NCBI GenBank assembly: GCA_019925105.1
Contig: JAHGAU010000002.1
Span: 1,364,001-1,428,000, forward strand
DNA from: Niebla homalea
Taxonomy: Eukaryota > Ascomycota > Lecanoromycetes > Lecanorales > Ramalinaceae
DNA length: 64,000 bases
Reading direction: 5' to 3'
Notes under the pieces: model-generated
Seen by the model: the letters and a program-made list of their open reading frames with translations, nothing else
The model's database searches: none
Told to the model about the DNA's origin: nothing
Program-made: the position numbers and the translations under genes
In this document: piece by piece, positions 12,879-23,967 of the stretch
How the letters are laid out: every line of letters starts with the position of its first letter
Position numbering within the stretch: position 1 is the stretch's first letter

Positions 12879-14105
12879 TACTTAACGTAAAGCGGGGTAA
12901 TTATTATTTTTACCTTAAATAAAAACTATGTTTTAATTCTTTTTAAGTTCCTTAAAAATTAATCTGATTATTAATTTACTTATTAAAGTAATATTTAAGT
13001 ATCCAGACCGTAACGTTACGTCTTCTATACCTACCTTTATTAGTCCCGCCGGCGTGCCGCCCGCGGAGTCAGTTTAACAGAAATAATAATAAAGAACTTA
13101 CGGCTTAAAATAAAGAGCTTATCATTTAGAACGTAAAGCTTATTGCTTAAATTATTAAGCTTAAAGAATAGCTTAATATTATTAAGGAGGAGGGGATTTT
13201 TAATAATAATATTTATAACTTAAATAATAAATATATTATTAAGGACGTTAAATCCTTAAAAATCAAAAAATTATTTACTCCCTATACCTTATAATTTACG
13301 CCTTTATAAGCAGCTTAAGCACCCGTATAAAGAGTGAATAAGAAATACTTAAACGTACCATTATTCCGCGGTTAAAAAAAGCAATAAAATAGTTAAAAAT
13401 TATACTTTAATTTAAAACTCCGTTAAAGTATTATATTCTTTACTTATAAGTCCGATAAAATAAACTATATACGTAATTATTATAAAGATAATATATTCGA
13501 TTTACTTAAAGCTTAAACCGATTTATTCTTAAATAACTTATATACTTTATTAACTTAAATAATTAAAGATTTAAATAATATATTTAATGTATACAATAAA
13601 AAATATATATATAATACTTAACTATATTTACCGGACTTTAATATAAGTAAAAATAAGATTTTTAATGAATTTTATATTTAATTCTTTACATAATTATACC
13701 TTTAAGTTATTTTAAGCTTTATAAAATTTCAACTTTACGTAGGTTTTTTACCTTAAAATTCCGTTATTAAATTACGGATGGCTTTACTTTTATATTATGT
13801 TATTAATTTATTAATTATTCCCGTTAATAGATCTTAATATACGCTAAGCTAAAAGCATAAGCTTTTAAAGTTAGTCCCGATTACCTTAATCGACTTAAAT
13901 ATTATTAAATAATTATTTTAAGTAGATTATTAAAGATGAATTTAAAATTATTTACTTTAACTATTTTAAGGACAAAGTCCTACGTCGTAAGCTTTACATT
14001 AAGTATTTAAAGCCTAAATACCTATTTACCTATACCGGTATACCTTATAAAGGTTCCGCTCCGCTCTTATATACGGAGGCTAAGGAATTTCTGGATGTTT
14101 AATAT
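12879..14105 (+). pseudogene. Leader and gag-like relic of LTR element family 2
   Basis: Downstream of the LTR comes a leader with a readable Pro/Ser/Ala stretch (about 13028-13075), then repeated Lys-Glu-Leu and Lys-Leu segments at 13095-13200 in which TAA and TAG occupy regular positions, as expected if Gln codons of a coiled coil were hit by RIP. A long relic follows to about 14100, ending in a better preserved basic stretch around 13975-14090. No zinc knuckle or protease is visible. The layout suggests the gag of an LTR element. It is cut off at about 14105 by an inverted fragment of another gypsy element, so pol is missing. Confidence 0.5.
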
Positions 14106-15740
14106 TAAAACACGCAATTTATGCTTTAAGTACTAGGTATATATAGCCCGTAAAATGATTTATATATATTTATAAGGCTTTTAATTTCGAGAAATATCGT
14201 TTATAATATACTTTTTAATAACTAAACTATTTAAATTAACTTATTAAAACGGCTTAAATTTACTAATAATTTAAGAAGTTTGTTTAATTAAGTTTTTATT
14301 ATATTTAATAAGTTATATTTCCGTATTTAATAATTCTATAATATATTAATTTAAAATAATACCTTTTAAGTATAATTATAAGTTATTTTATAGTAATTAT
14401 ATATTTATAATTTAATTAATATCCTTTAATCGATCGATAAAAATATATATATCCCGGAAAAAAATATATTTCCCGGAATACTTAATTATAAAAGCTATAT
14501 TAAAAGATTTATTTTTATAGAAAAAGTTAAAAAATCCGATATTACCGGGATTAAAATTTATTAATCGGTTTATTTATAAATTTTTTAGTAATTATATTAC
14601 GTTATTAAGAGGAAAAAATAAATTATTATTAAAATTATTTTATTATTAACCTTATATAATAATAGGAATTAATTCTTAAATTATATTATATAATTATATT
14701 CTTTACTTTTCAATAAAATTCATTATTTTTAACTGATTAAGCGGATTAATAAATTAAGTAAAAATTACTTCTTTAAAAAGAATGCCTTTTATTTAATATA
14801 ATAAATTTAAGTTTAATAAATTTAAATTTAATATATTAAATTTATTAAGCTCGGATTCCGGTTTAATACTTAAAGCCGAAAAAAACTTTATAATATTAAC
14901 GTTAATATAAAAGGTAAATTTAATAATTATTATAATAATAAAAAACTATTTAATAAAGATAATAATCTTATAATAATAAGTTTTCAAGGACTTTAACTAT
15001 ATTAACGTAATTTAAATTTACTTAATTTCGTTAAAATCGATAACGATATATTTAATAATTATGATAATAATAAAATATCTTTAAAATATAAAAGATTATA
15101 TTAAAATAACAAAGGATTTAAAATCCAATTTTTAAGAATTAAATTAAGAGAAAAAGTAATAAATTTTATAACTTTAAAAGATTTTAACTGAAATAATCTA
15201 TTTACGGCATATATAGTTCTTAAGTTATTTAATCGTTAATTATTTTTTATTATTTAAATAATTTTTTCCGAAGTTAAATATAAGATTATTACGGTTATTA
15301 AGTTATTAAGTTTTAATAAAGTATTTAATTAATATATTAAAATAATAATATTAGAATACGGTGATATTTTATATATCTTCTTTATAATGCCGTCTACAAT
15401 CTTTCTTTAAAAATATTTAAAAGTAAATTAAAAACGGTATTCTAGAGAATATAAAGTTAATACTTTTAATACCGCTATTAAGGAAATGTCCGTTATAATT
15501 AATAAATTAATGCTTTAATTTATATTAACGGATTTTATATAATATATTAATATAATATTAATATAAATAGTTATTATTATTATTTATTAATATATAAATT
15601 AAAAAGTATAATAGCATATAAATAATAATTCTACTTAAATATAGATAGGATCTTAAGGATCATTTGTCCCCTACGTATAAAGAGTGTCCTATACCTATGA
15701 ATGCTCCCGCGCATCCCCCATGCTATATATGCACATAACA
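14106..15740 (-). mobile_element. 5' fragment of the 25-kb gypsy family, minus strand
   Basis: The inverse of 25037-26640: the first LTR plus about 1.48 kb of 5' internal sequence. Long shared blocks include the stretch around ATTCCGGTTTAATACTTAAA at about 14853. Homology stops near 14105. It is a truncated second copy of the element at 25037-31941, and is what made that family a RIP target in this window. Confidence 0.75.
15585..15740 (-). repeat. LTR of the truncated gypsy copy (about 156 bp)
   Basis: On the minus strand it begins TGTTATGTGCATATATAGCA at 15740, matches 25037-25182 and 31793-31941, and retains the least-mutated start of the three. Confidence 0.75.
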
Positions 15741-15786
15741 ATAAGTTTAAGATAAATATGAATATTAAAAGAATTATAACTTAATT

Positions 15787-15850
15787 ATTAATATTACGGC
15801 ATACCAAAATTAGTTCGGTAATTAAAATCGTATATAAATTAATTAATAAA
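15787..15850 (+). mobile_element. LINE 3' tip, plus strand
   Basis: Only the last about 60 bp of a LINE: an ATTACGGCATACC block, then an AATT/TAAT-rich tail. It resembles 23571-23637 and, more distantly, the 3' ends of LINEs A-E. It is a 5'-truncated insertion or a remnant. Confidence 0.45.
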
Positions 15851-15851
15851 T

Positions 15852-15938
15852 GACATTTATCGTATTTAGTTCGCTTTCAAATAAGTTACTTAGATAAGTT
15901 TCCGCCTGAACTGCACTGGGTTCTTTATTCACCGCCAT
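15852..15938 (-). pseudogene. N-terminus of a LINE ORF1 (diverged LINE family)
   Basis: On the minus strand an ATG at 15936-15938 opens 28-29 unbroken codons beginning M-A-V-N-K-E-P-S, then the frame ends at the junction with the LINE 3' tip. A related ORF1 start is at 32995 on the minus strand (A-A-N-R-E-P-S). LINEs A-E begin M-A-T-N-K-G-T-P, so this is a different subfamily. It is unusually intact: Gln codons here are still CAG. Confidence 0.6.
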
Positions 15939-18598
15939 TTTATATTAATCATCTCCTTTAATACCTTCTTTATTTCCTTGATTAAATTAAACTATAATAA
16001 CAAGTTCGTAATTATTGTAAACTTTACCGCCGTTTTTATCTCTTCCCCTATAAAAAGTATTTTTTAATAATTATTCACCTTTATCCTTTTAATTAAGTTA
16101 AGTCGGAAATTGAAATATACCGGGTAAAAAATAAAAATATTTATTACGTTTTACTCCAGTTATTGATATTTATAATCAAGATCGGTCTTATTATTCATAT
16201 ATATAATTTAGAAAAAGTAAATAAAACCGTTTTTATCCGTTTGAAGTTGAATTTTTAACGTATTATCCTTTTTCTTTACTTTACCGTATTACAGAAGGTA
16301 TTTTTCTATTACGGTTCCTTTATTTAAGGTTAATTATTTTCGTTACGGAGGGATTATATCTTGATATTCCCTTTACCGTTTTATTTATCACTTAATAATT
16401 TATAAGCGTACGGCTACATCTTTTACTTTTATTACTCTTTTTAGCTTTAAAGTTACCGTTATTCCAGTGATAATTAATTAGATTCTTATTATATTTACTT
16501 CAAATTTTATTTCCTTTAATTCCTTTTACGATAAAAGCTTAATTAAAAGTATATTCTTCCTCGTAGTCTAACCTTCAATATCCTTAAACTCTTATTTTAT
16601 CCATATATTCTTAATTTTTATTATTAAATAAGTTTTCTGATTAAACCTTAATTAGGTAATTATTTTAATTTAAAGTAAAATTTATTTATATTATATATAC
16701 TTTTAGCTCTAATACCGTTATTAATATTATTTTATACTTACCCGTAATTTTTTAAAAATAATAATTTTAAGCTATTTAAAGTTATTATATAAAATCTTTC
16801 CTGGCTTTTAAAGTACGGTATAATAGGTACTAAATTACCGTTAACTATATTATCGTTAATTTTATTACCCCTTAATATATTATCTTGGCCTTTTATAAGG
16901 TAAATAAAACCTTTTTCTTATAAGATTACTTTTTTCTTTATTTTTATTATATACCGTTTTTATTGAGGTTTCTTATTTACTTAAAGGCTTAAGACTCTGA
17001 TATTTATATCCGGTTTTACCGTTACCGGTTTGAGGTTTACTAGTGTTTTTATATTATACATTTTTAAGTACTTTATTAGATATATTAACTTATATTTATA
17101 AGATATAAATTAAGCTTTATATAATTTTATTTACCTTAAGTAAACCTTATATACCTATTTTAACTTTAAGTAGTTCGCCGCTATAAACGTTACGTATCTT
17201 AATAAGTAAATATAATTTATAAACTCCTTTCTTTATATTTTTAATTTTAGTTTTATAAACTTTTCAAATAATAGCCCGTTAAAGAATAAGAATAATACCG
17301 GTAAAATCAAAAAGCCTTACGGGATATTTATTATTATTAACTTTGTTATATTTACTTTTTATTCTAAGTTAATTAACGTTACTTTACTTATTAAAAACTT
17401 TTTGCTTATTTAATGATAAATGATAAAACCCTTTTCTCCGGAGATTGTAAAGTAGTTTTTAAAAGTTTATTTTATTAAACGTTTTAATAAAGTTTAATAA
17501 GAATGAAATTATTATATATTTCTTTCTATGAGTTTAAGTTAAATAAGCGCTATTAGGAAAACCTTTTGATACCATTTTTATTGACTAGTTTTTTATACTT
17601 TTATTTATTAATCAAAAAAGAAATTCTATTTTTCGGTATAATCGTTAAGGATTCTTAATGTTATTATTTTTAAGGTTTTACTTATAGCATAAAAAATATA
17701 ACCGGTTTATATATTTTTACTCTGAAGTAATTCAACTCTAATAGCTTTTTAATGATAATTTATTTTTACTTCATTTTTAAACTCAAAAAAATAATATTTT
17801 ATTATTAAATATACTTAAAATAAATAAATAAATACCATTAAAAATAAAAGTATTATAATCAACAGGGATATATTAAGTATCCCGTTAACGCTTCAAGTTT
17901 TATTATTTTCCGGCCGGTTAATTATTTTCATTACGGTTTCCTGTATTATTTTAATTTCTACTTTAATCGGTTTAAAATATATCGCTTTAACGATAGTTTT
18001 TAAGTCCGTTTTCATTGAAGAAAAAAAAACCTTTTTTAAAGTTTCAATTTTATCGTTAAAAACTTTTAATAAAAGGAATGTCAGAATAGGTTTTAATTTT
18101 TTACTTAATTCCTTTCTGTATTTAATGAGTTTTAAACCCCTTTTGATAATATTATTAAATCATAAATAATAAACTGAAATATATTTATTTTGTTTTTTTA
18201 TTTTTATTTTTTATCTTTTTAGGCCGTTTGAAGGCTTTTTAGAGTTTTCCGGTTCCTATGTTCTACCGTTTCCTTGATTAATGAATCATTTTGAATTTTT
18301 TTTATAACGTTTAAGTATTTTCTTTTTTAATATATTTTCACTTTTGTAATAAGTTTCCTTCTTGAGTTTATTTTTTTTAATTACCTTTTTAAGCGTTATT
18401 ATTATTTCTTTTATAAAGGTATTAATTAAGTCTTTAATATTTAAAGTTAATATTTTTTAAGCTTACCGGTTTATAATTTTTAACGTTTTTACGCATACGC
18501 TTTTTAAATTCAACTTTTTTTTAAAACTTTACTTATTATTATTAATAGGGTTTTATCTTACGTTTACTTTAATATCCTTCAAATTAAAATATAAATTC

Positions 18599-18761
18599 TG
18601 GCGTGCTCAGTATAAAAGGTCAAATGTATGTCATATGTATAATTGTTGAGTAGGTAACTATGCGGGTGTTATATATATAAAGTTACGTACGCTAAGCACC
18701 GCGGAGTAAGGTAAACCCGCTCCGTATCAAGTTATAGATCAGCTCTACTGATACCTTAACA
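18599..18761. repeat. LTR of the small element, left copy
   Basis: Runs from TGGCGTGCTCAGTATAAA to CCTTAACA. About four-fifths identical to the right copy by eye, with C/T and G/A differences, and related to the solo LTR at 21414-21587. Confidence 0.75.
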
Positions 18762-19948
18762 ATTTGCCATTAACAAAAAAATGTACTTATCTTAAGGGCT
18801 ATTTTATTAATAAAAGTATATATATAGTAGCTCCGGAGCTTTATATATACCCATTCTAGCTCCGAGCAGGTATAGTAGTAATTATATAAAGTGGAGTATT
18901 AATACAGGGTGGTAAGTGAAAGTTGAAAAATCGAGAAAAGTATAGGCCGGAAAATTATCGTGGACGTACCCGGTTTATAACCGTAGTTTTATGGGTACTA
19001 AATCGTTTAAAACCGTAATCTCCAGAGTATTGGCGAGGTCAAGTCTATAGCCCGGTGGGCTGGGTAGTATAGGTAAAAGGGTAATACCCGGTAGGCGTGA
19101 GTTACTCCAAAAGTAAGTATTATACGAGTAAAAGGCCTAATGCTGGAGCTATATTAAGCCGTTTATTAAGTATATAAACATTATAATAATAGTATATATA
19201 AGCTTTTTGAGATAACGTATAACGTATAGGCCGTTATACTTATAGTTTACCTTTTTTTGCTTAAATCTTAATACTATAGGTATACGCCGTAACTCCGGTA
19301 CGTTTACGGGTTTATAAGCTTTCTATAGTTCAATTCATTAAGGGGTTTACGGTATAGGGAATAAAGAAGTGTCGGTTGCTTATATTTGCCGTAATATTAT
19401 CAAGGCTTTATTTACTATATATTCAAATCTCTTTACGAGCTTTTTTATCCATAGTTATATATTAATGTTAATGTTAGCTCTTATTGTTTTATTAAATAAC
19501 TCATATTATTCTTAGGCTTCGTTTTAAAAATATTAATTAATATACTATAAATCGATATCGTTAATAAGTAAGCGGGTATAGGAAAAGATATTGTATTTAT
19601 AAGGTATAAATTGGACTTATAGGGTCTTCTTAATTTTTAATATAGATTTAAGTATAAGCCGGTTAAGGAGTCAGGTAAATATTATAATGTCCTCGTTTAA
19701 GCTACTGAAAAAGACGGCTTTAATCTCGACTTTATTAAACCGTGTTAATTATTTATTTATTAATTAAATATAATAAGACTAATAATAAGAATATTATTGT
19801 TTTTAAAGTTACTAATAAAAAGACTCTCGTTCAGTTTATTAAACTAGTTACGTCTTTTACGTTATCTAAATCTTAGATATTTGTAATAATAACGTTTATA
19901 CGTCTATTATAATAACTGCTACGATCTTATACTATTATTATTAAATTA

Positions 19949-20111
19949 TAGCGTGCTTAATATAAAGGGTAAAATATATACAATATATATAATTATTGAG
20001 TAGGTAACTATGTAGGTATTGCATATATAAAGGTACGTACGCCAAGCAACGCGGAACAAGGTAAACCCGCTCCGTGCCAAGCCATGGATCAGCTCTGCTG
20101 ATACCCTAACA
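19949..20111. repeat. LTR of the small element, right copy
   Basis: Runs from TAGCGTGCTTAATATAAAGG to CCCTAACA. The TGGCG of the left copy reads TAGCG here, while the GCCATGGATCAGC block is better preserved in this copy. Confidence 0.75.
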
Positions 20112-21256
20112 TAAATTAAGTTATACTTTAAGTCCTTTTAAAAATTAATTTTTATTATTATGTTTATTATTTGTTCTATATTAAATATAAAATTAGTTAT
20201 CGTTTCCGATCCTTTATCGCGTTAAATAATCATTTTCTTCGGTATTATTTAGGTTAATTAAGTTTAAGTTATATTTTAAAATATTTTTTACCTTTAAGTA
20301 ATATATAGTTTTCTTTTTTACCTTTTATTTCTTATAATATAAGTTACAGTCCCATAAAAGTAATTATTTCCCGGACTTAATTAAGATTTTTTATAATATA
20401 ATTAATGTAAACGGTTTATTTTTATTTCTTAATAACGGATTATATATATTATATACATTTAAATTTTTATCCGGATTTCTTTTCTTTACAATCCGTAACG
20501 TATATAAGTTTCCTCTATAATTTTTTATGTTTTATTTATTAACATAGAATTACTTATTTACGTAAAAATACATCTTTCTTATTTTATTACCCTTAAACCT
20601 TAAATAATTTTTTTAAAATTAATTAAGGAATACATATATTAACTGTATAATAATTTTTATATTATTATACTATTAATATTTTTGATTTCCGTTAATATGA
20701 ATAACTATTTTATTACTTTAAGCGTTTTACTGCGAACATTGTATTATATTGTTTCTAACAATATTAATATATTATTTATTTATTATCATTATTTAGTTTT
20801 TTTATTTATTTTTATTCGATTACTTAAAAATTGTTCCTTCCTTTAAACTTTAAGGTTTATTACCTTAACCTTTTTATTATAATCATCGTCCTTTTTAATC
20901 AACCCGCTTATAAACTTGATACAATTAATATTTCTTTTTTTCTCTTTTTTTCAACCACTTATAACCGTTATTGAACCCTTTTAATTAAGTTAATTAATCT
21001 CCTTTTTTAAGATCGGTGAAATAGAATTTACTCTTTTACCCTTATAACATTAAATTACTTTATTAATATTCCTTTAATTTTTCTCTTTAATTTTTTTAAT
21101 CGGATAATATACTTTAAACTTTATACTATATAATCCTCCCGGTTAAATATTACGTATTTAATTACGTTTTTTATTTAGTTTTTCTTTATAAGCTTTTGCT
21201 ATTTATATATATTATACCTTTTTATATATATTATATACTCTATTATATTAATATAT

Positions 21257-21628
21257 TAGGGCGAGCGTAATAGAATAGCATTTTTACATACGGAAGATAA
21301 TCTATAGAATAATTGAATATTTTAAGCGTAAAGGACGATTTTATTAAAAGCCCTTAAACCTTATCGGGTAGATTACGTAATTAATATAAATAAAATAATA
21401 ATAACTATATAACTGCGGCGTGCTCAGTATAAAGGGTAAAATGTATGTCATATGTATGATTGTTATGTAGGTAAGTAACTATGTGGGTGTTATAAATATG
21501 AAGGTGCGTGCGCCAAGCAATGCGGAATAAGGTAAAGCCGCTCCGCTCCGGTAGGGCTGAGACTCAGCTCCAGCTGAGATCCTAACAATAACGATTTATT
21601 AATATTTATAATTAACCTTAAATTAAGC
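21257..21628 (-). repeat. Dispersed repeat R, second copy, split by a solo LTR
   Basis: Inverse of 4297-4488. The two halves (21257-21413 and 21593-21628) become continuous when the solo LTR and one ATAAC are removed. The left end AGGGCGAGCG matches the CGCTCGCCC end of the first copy. Confidence 0.65.
21414..21587 (-). repeat. Solo LTR (174 bp) related to the 18.6-20.1 kb element
   Basis: On the plus strand it runs from TGCGGCGTGCTCAG to CCTAACA and is flanked by exact ATAAC on both sides (21409-21413 and 21588-21592). A single LTR with a perfect target duplication means LTR-LTR recombination after insertion. It is only lightly RIP-marked. Confidence 0.88.
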
Positions 21629-21666
21629 TTAATTACTACGTAAAATCGATAAAAAGGGGTTATAGG

Positions 21667-21811
21667 TGTTAGCGCCTATGCGCACCCCGCAGGGGTGGCT
21701 TACCGGGCCTAATACCCCTTATATGGTAATAGCGGCTTACCCTTAAGCGCTATTACCTGCCCAGGTTAGCTACTTTTGCCCTTCGTGGCCGAGTGGTTAT
21801 CCGTCCTAACA
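21667..21811 (+). repeat. 5' LTR of the GC-rich element
   Basis: 145 bp, identical base for base to 22989-23133. It contains a CACCCC/GGGGTG hairpin (21683-21697), a TATA-like TTATAT (21719-21724), a 10-bp stem GGTAATAGCG/CGCTATTACC (21725-21757) and, near its end, a tRNA A-box-like TGGCCGAGTGG (21786-21796). Confidence 0.93.
21719..21724 (+). promoter_or_regulatory. TATA-like box in the LTR
   Basis: TTATAT lies 28 bp upstream of the start of the GCGCTATTAC site at 21747, a normal TATA-to-start distance. It would make that site the 5' end of the transcript, that is, the start of the R region. Inferred from spacing only. Confidence 0.4.
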
Positions 21812-21813
21812 TT

Positions 21814-21823
21814 GTAATAGCGC
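21814..21823 (+). other. Putative self-priming primer binding site
   Basis: GTAATAGCGC, two bases after the LTR end, is the exact reverse complement of GCGCTATTAC at 21747-21756 inside the same LTR. In Tf1-type elements the transcript's 5' end folds onto a site just after the LTR and primes reverse transcription. A 10-bp stem (CACTTAGGGG/CCCCTAAGTG, 21823-21850) follows directly, recalling the structured leader known to be needed in Tf1. I recognise no tRNA primer complement here. Confidence 0.6.
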
Positions 21824-22312
21824 ACTTAGGGGTGGTGCACCCCCTAAGTGAATACATAGGGGCAGGTGGCGGTTCGATTCGCGGAAGACGCAGCTGGGGT
21901 AAAGCCTTTTCTGCACTTCTCAGAACCCGGGTGAGTGAGATCACCTAGCGTGGGGCCCGTAACGGCCTTAAACTAGTGGATTTAGGGGCCGGAATGCCTG
22001 AAAACTACCAATGCGGGGGCCGGAACGCCCGAAAACTACCGAAACGTGGGCCAAAAGCGAGCCAATAGGGTACGAGCAACCCTGAAACTTCAAAGTAAGC
22101 CTAAGCCAATGAGCTCTTTACGGGTAACGAGTACCCCACAGGGGGCTCGAGCAAAACGTGATGCCCTGAGTGGACCGGTTATGGTGCCCTCCAGGGATCG
22201 GCTTGAATGCGGGATTTTCGAGTGCGGGCCCTGCGGGGACCGGCTCAACTGCGGGTCTTTGGTGGTCCGGGTGCCCTTCCACTGTTGGGTATCTGGTCCT
22301 AAAGGGCCGGCT

Positions 22313-22530
22313 GGGTCATGCCCTTGCGGGGGCCTCTGAACCCGAAAAGTGGGTCATGCCCTTGCGGGGGCCTCTGAACCCGAAAAGTGGGTCATGCCCT
22401 TGCGGGGGCCTCTGAACCCGAAAAGTGGGTCATGCCCTTGCGGGGGCCTCTGAACCCGAAAAGTGGGTCATGCCCTTGCGGGGGCCTCTGAACCCGAAAA
22501 GTGGGCCATGCCTTGCGGGGCCTCTAAGCC
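22313..22530 (+). repeat. 38-bp minisatellite in the GC-rich element
   Basis: Five consecutive 38-bp units start at 22313, 22351, 22389, 22427 and 22465, with a decayed sixth from 22503. The core is GCGGGGGCCTCTGAACCCG. Variant units with GCGGGGACCGGCTC continue irregularly to about 22850. The period is not a multiple of three, so it does not encode a periodic protein. Confidence 0.93.
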
Positions 22531-22640
22531 TTTTAAGCGCGGTACCCTGCGGGGAACCGGCTCAACCCCGGAACATGCCCTCGCGGGGGCCTCTGAGTCC
22601 AAAGTGGTCACCCCCTGCGGGGGCTCTCACCACTACCGGT

Positions 22641-22895
22641 AGGTGATCCCCACAGGGGCTCTCACTGGATACCAGAAGTGCGGTGCCCTGCGGGGGCCGA
22701 CTTTACCTTGGAGCGCGGTACCCTGCGGGGGACCGGCTCAACCTCGGGACATGCCCTTGCGGGGGCCTCTAAGCCCTACCGAGTGCGACACCCTGCGGGG
22801 GTCGACTCACCCTAAAGTACGGTGCCCCGCGGGGACCGGCTCAACCCCGGTAGGTGATCCCCATAGGGGCTCTCACTGGATACCGAAGTCGGGCC
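22641..22895 (+). repeat. Pair of about 41-bp repeats in the GC-rich element
   Basis: A block starting GGTAGGTGATCCCCA and including GGGGCTCTCACTGGATACC occurs at 22638-22678 and 22848-22888, with one C/T difference and one indel. It belongs to the same mosaic of GC-rich direct repeats as the minisatellite. Confidence 0.8.
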
Positions 22896-22974
22896 TTACG
22901 AGTAGGGCCTCCAGCCTGGGGTAACCCCCCAGAGGCGTGGTTTTAGTAGCCTGTGCACTCGGGGACGAGTGCAT

Positions 22975-22988
22975 AGGAGGGGAAGTAA
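22975..22988 (+). other. Polypurine tract of the GC-rich element
   Basis: AGGAGGGGAAGTAA ends directly at the TGTTAG start of the 3' LTR and sets the plus-strand orientation. Confidence 0.7.
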
Positions 22989-23133
22989 TGTTAGCGCCTA
23001 TGCGCACCCCGCAGGGGTGGCTTACCGGGCCTAATACCCCTTATATGGTAATAGCGGCTTACCCTTAAGCGCTATTACCTGCCCAGGTTAGCTACTTTTG
23101 CCCTTCGTGGCCGAGTGGTTATCCGTCCTAACA
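22989..23133 (+). repeat. 3' LTR of the GC-rich element
   Basis: 145 bp, with no difference from the 5' LTR. Identical LTRs mean recent insertion, or at least no RIP and little drift since. Confidence 0.93.
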
Positions 23134-23967
23134 ATAGGGATTTAACGTTAAGAAATGAAAGTTAAAACCGAATAAAGTTAATCCGAAAAGTTATATAATA
23201 AAGAATTTAAAATAATCCCGGTATTAATAATAATAGATTTATATAATCGGGGCCGTTCTCCTTTAATCAAACTGAATATAACTTAATAAGTTTTTTTATT
23301 ATAAATTATAATAATAATAAAAAGATTCCCCGCGGAAATAATAGATTAAGGAATTAAAGTATTTATTAAATTTATTTAAATTAATATAAAGATTCGGTTA
23401 TAATGTTAAGGTAAATAATTATAAAGGAAAGGTTTTATTTAAATCGGGTTAACCTTTACGGTAAATTAAGTTTAAGTTAACCAGTTATAGTTTCCTTCTT
23501 TTAAAAAAATTAAACTAATAAATTTAAAATAAATATAAATCTTAAGAAAATCGTAACTTAATCATCCATATTACGGAACGCCGAAATTAACTCGATAGCT
23601 AGACTCGTATATAATCTAATTAATCAATCAATATTAATATAATTTAATAAAAATATACTTATATCCTTAATATTTAAAATATTAGCGGATATCCGCCGTT
23701 TTATTTTAAAGTTTTATTAACTTAAAAAATCCTTTTTTAAGAAACTTTCTATTTAAGATATTAATATATATCCTTGTTATTACGTTTACGAGGATTGTTA
23801 AATATTGTTTTACTTATTTATATATTTTTAGTTATTTGATTACCAAGGGAAACTTAAAGTCGATTAATTTTAATATTAAATAAAGGATAATATTTTCCCT
23901 TTTTAATTATTTTATAATTGATTTTTTATCGTTTTTATTAAATTATATTAAGTATAATTTACTTACC
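23134..23967 (+). mobile_element. RIP-worn flank with a LINE 3' tail
   Basis: This is the host sequence of the GC-rich element. Around 23571-23637 lies ATTACGGAACGCCGAAATTA followed by an AATC-repeat tail, a diverged version of the 3' end of LINEs A-E, so part of the segment to its left may be a plus-strand LINE relic. I could not align the left part with certainty. From 23638 to 23967 I see nothing beyond TA-rich DNA. Confidence 0.45.

Larger units (their letters stand above)
18599..20111. mobile_element. Small LTR-bounded element (1.5 kb) inserted in the LINE relic
   Basis: Two direct repeats of 163 bp (18599-18761 and 19949-20111) enclose 1187 bp without recognisable gag or pol. Removing it rejoins the LINE relic. 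TAAATT occurs at 18592-18597 and 20112-20117, a likely target duplication with one extra base on the left. Size and lack of coding fit a non-autonomous element (TRIM type). The interior is far less RIP-worn than its host, with intact CpA sites around 18960-19130. Orientation is uncertain; a TATA-like box in the LTR and TGTTAGGG ends favour the minus strand. No primer site was found. Confidence 0.6.
15939..21256 (-). mobile_element. Diverged Tad-like LINE relic, minus strand, split by an LTR-bounded element
   Basis: Two segments, 15939-18597 and 20112-21256, follow the ORF2 of LINE C colinearly: the region before the C-terminal motif, then the reverse transcriptase at about 16900-18500, then the part upstream of it at 20112-21250. 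Similarity is clear in blocks such as GGTTAAACTATA/GATTAAACTATA but well below that among LINEs A-E, so it is another subfamily. It lacks the last about 500 bp and any recognisable ORF1. The insertion at 18599-20111 interrupts it. Many stops; no activity expected. Confidence 0.65.
21667..23133 (+). mobile_element. GC-rich, RIP-free non-autonomous LTR element (TRIM-like), 1467 bp
   Basis: Two identical 145-bp LTRs (TGTTAG...CTAACA) enclose a 1177-bp GC-rich interior, with the perfect target duplication ATAGG at 21662-21666 and 23134-23138. A purine tract (AGGAGGGGAAGTAA) abuts the 3' LTR, fixing the plus strand. The interior has no gag or pol; it holds hairpins, a 38-bp minisatellite and other short repeats. 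CpA and TpG are intact throughout, in sharp contrast to both flanks. Either it arrived after the last RIP episode, or it is too short or too rare to be a RIP target. It must rely on another element's enzymes. Next to the 5' LTR is a possible self-priming site. Confidence 0.9.

Noticed and set aside
21781..21895. Functional tRNA gene
   Set aside because: A and B boxes are present, but the T-arm bases (GGCGG and CGCGG around the loop) do not pair and the acceptor ends match only partly. Kept as a tRNA-like finding only.
21753..21944. 63-codon open frame on the minus strand
   Set aside because: It runs across the LTR/leader junction of the GC-rich element, over its hairpins and tRNA-like boxes; open only because the region is GC-rich.
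22046..22924. Four overlapping plus-strand open frames of 73-97 codons
   Set aside because: They are translations of a minisatellite with a 38-bp period, which shifts frame every unit. Low-complexity Gly/Pro/Arg products without any domain.
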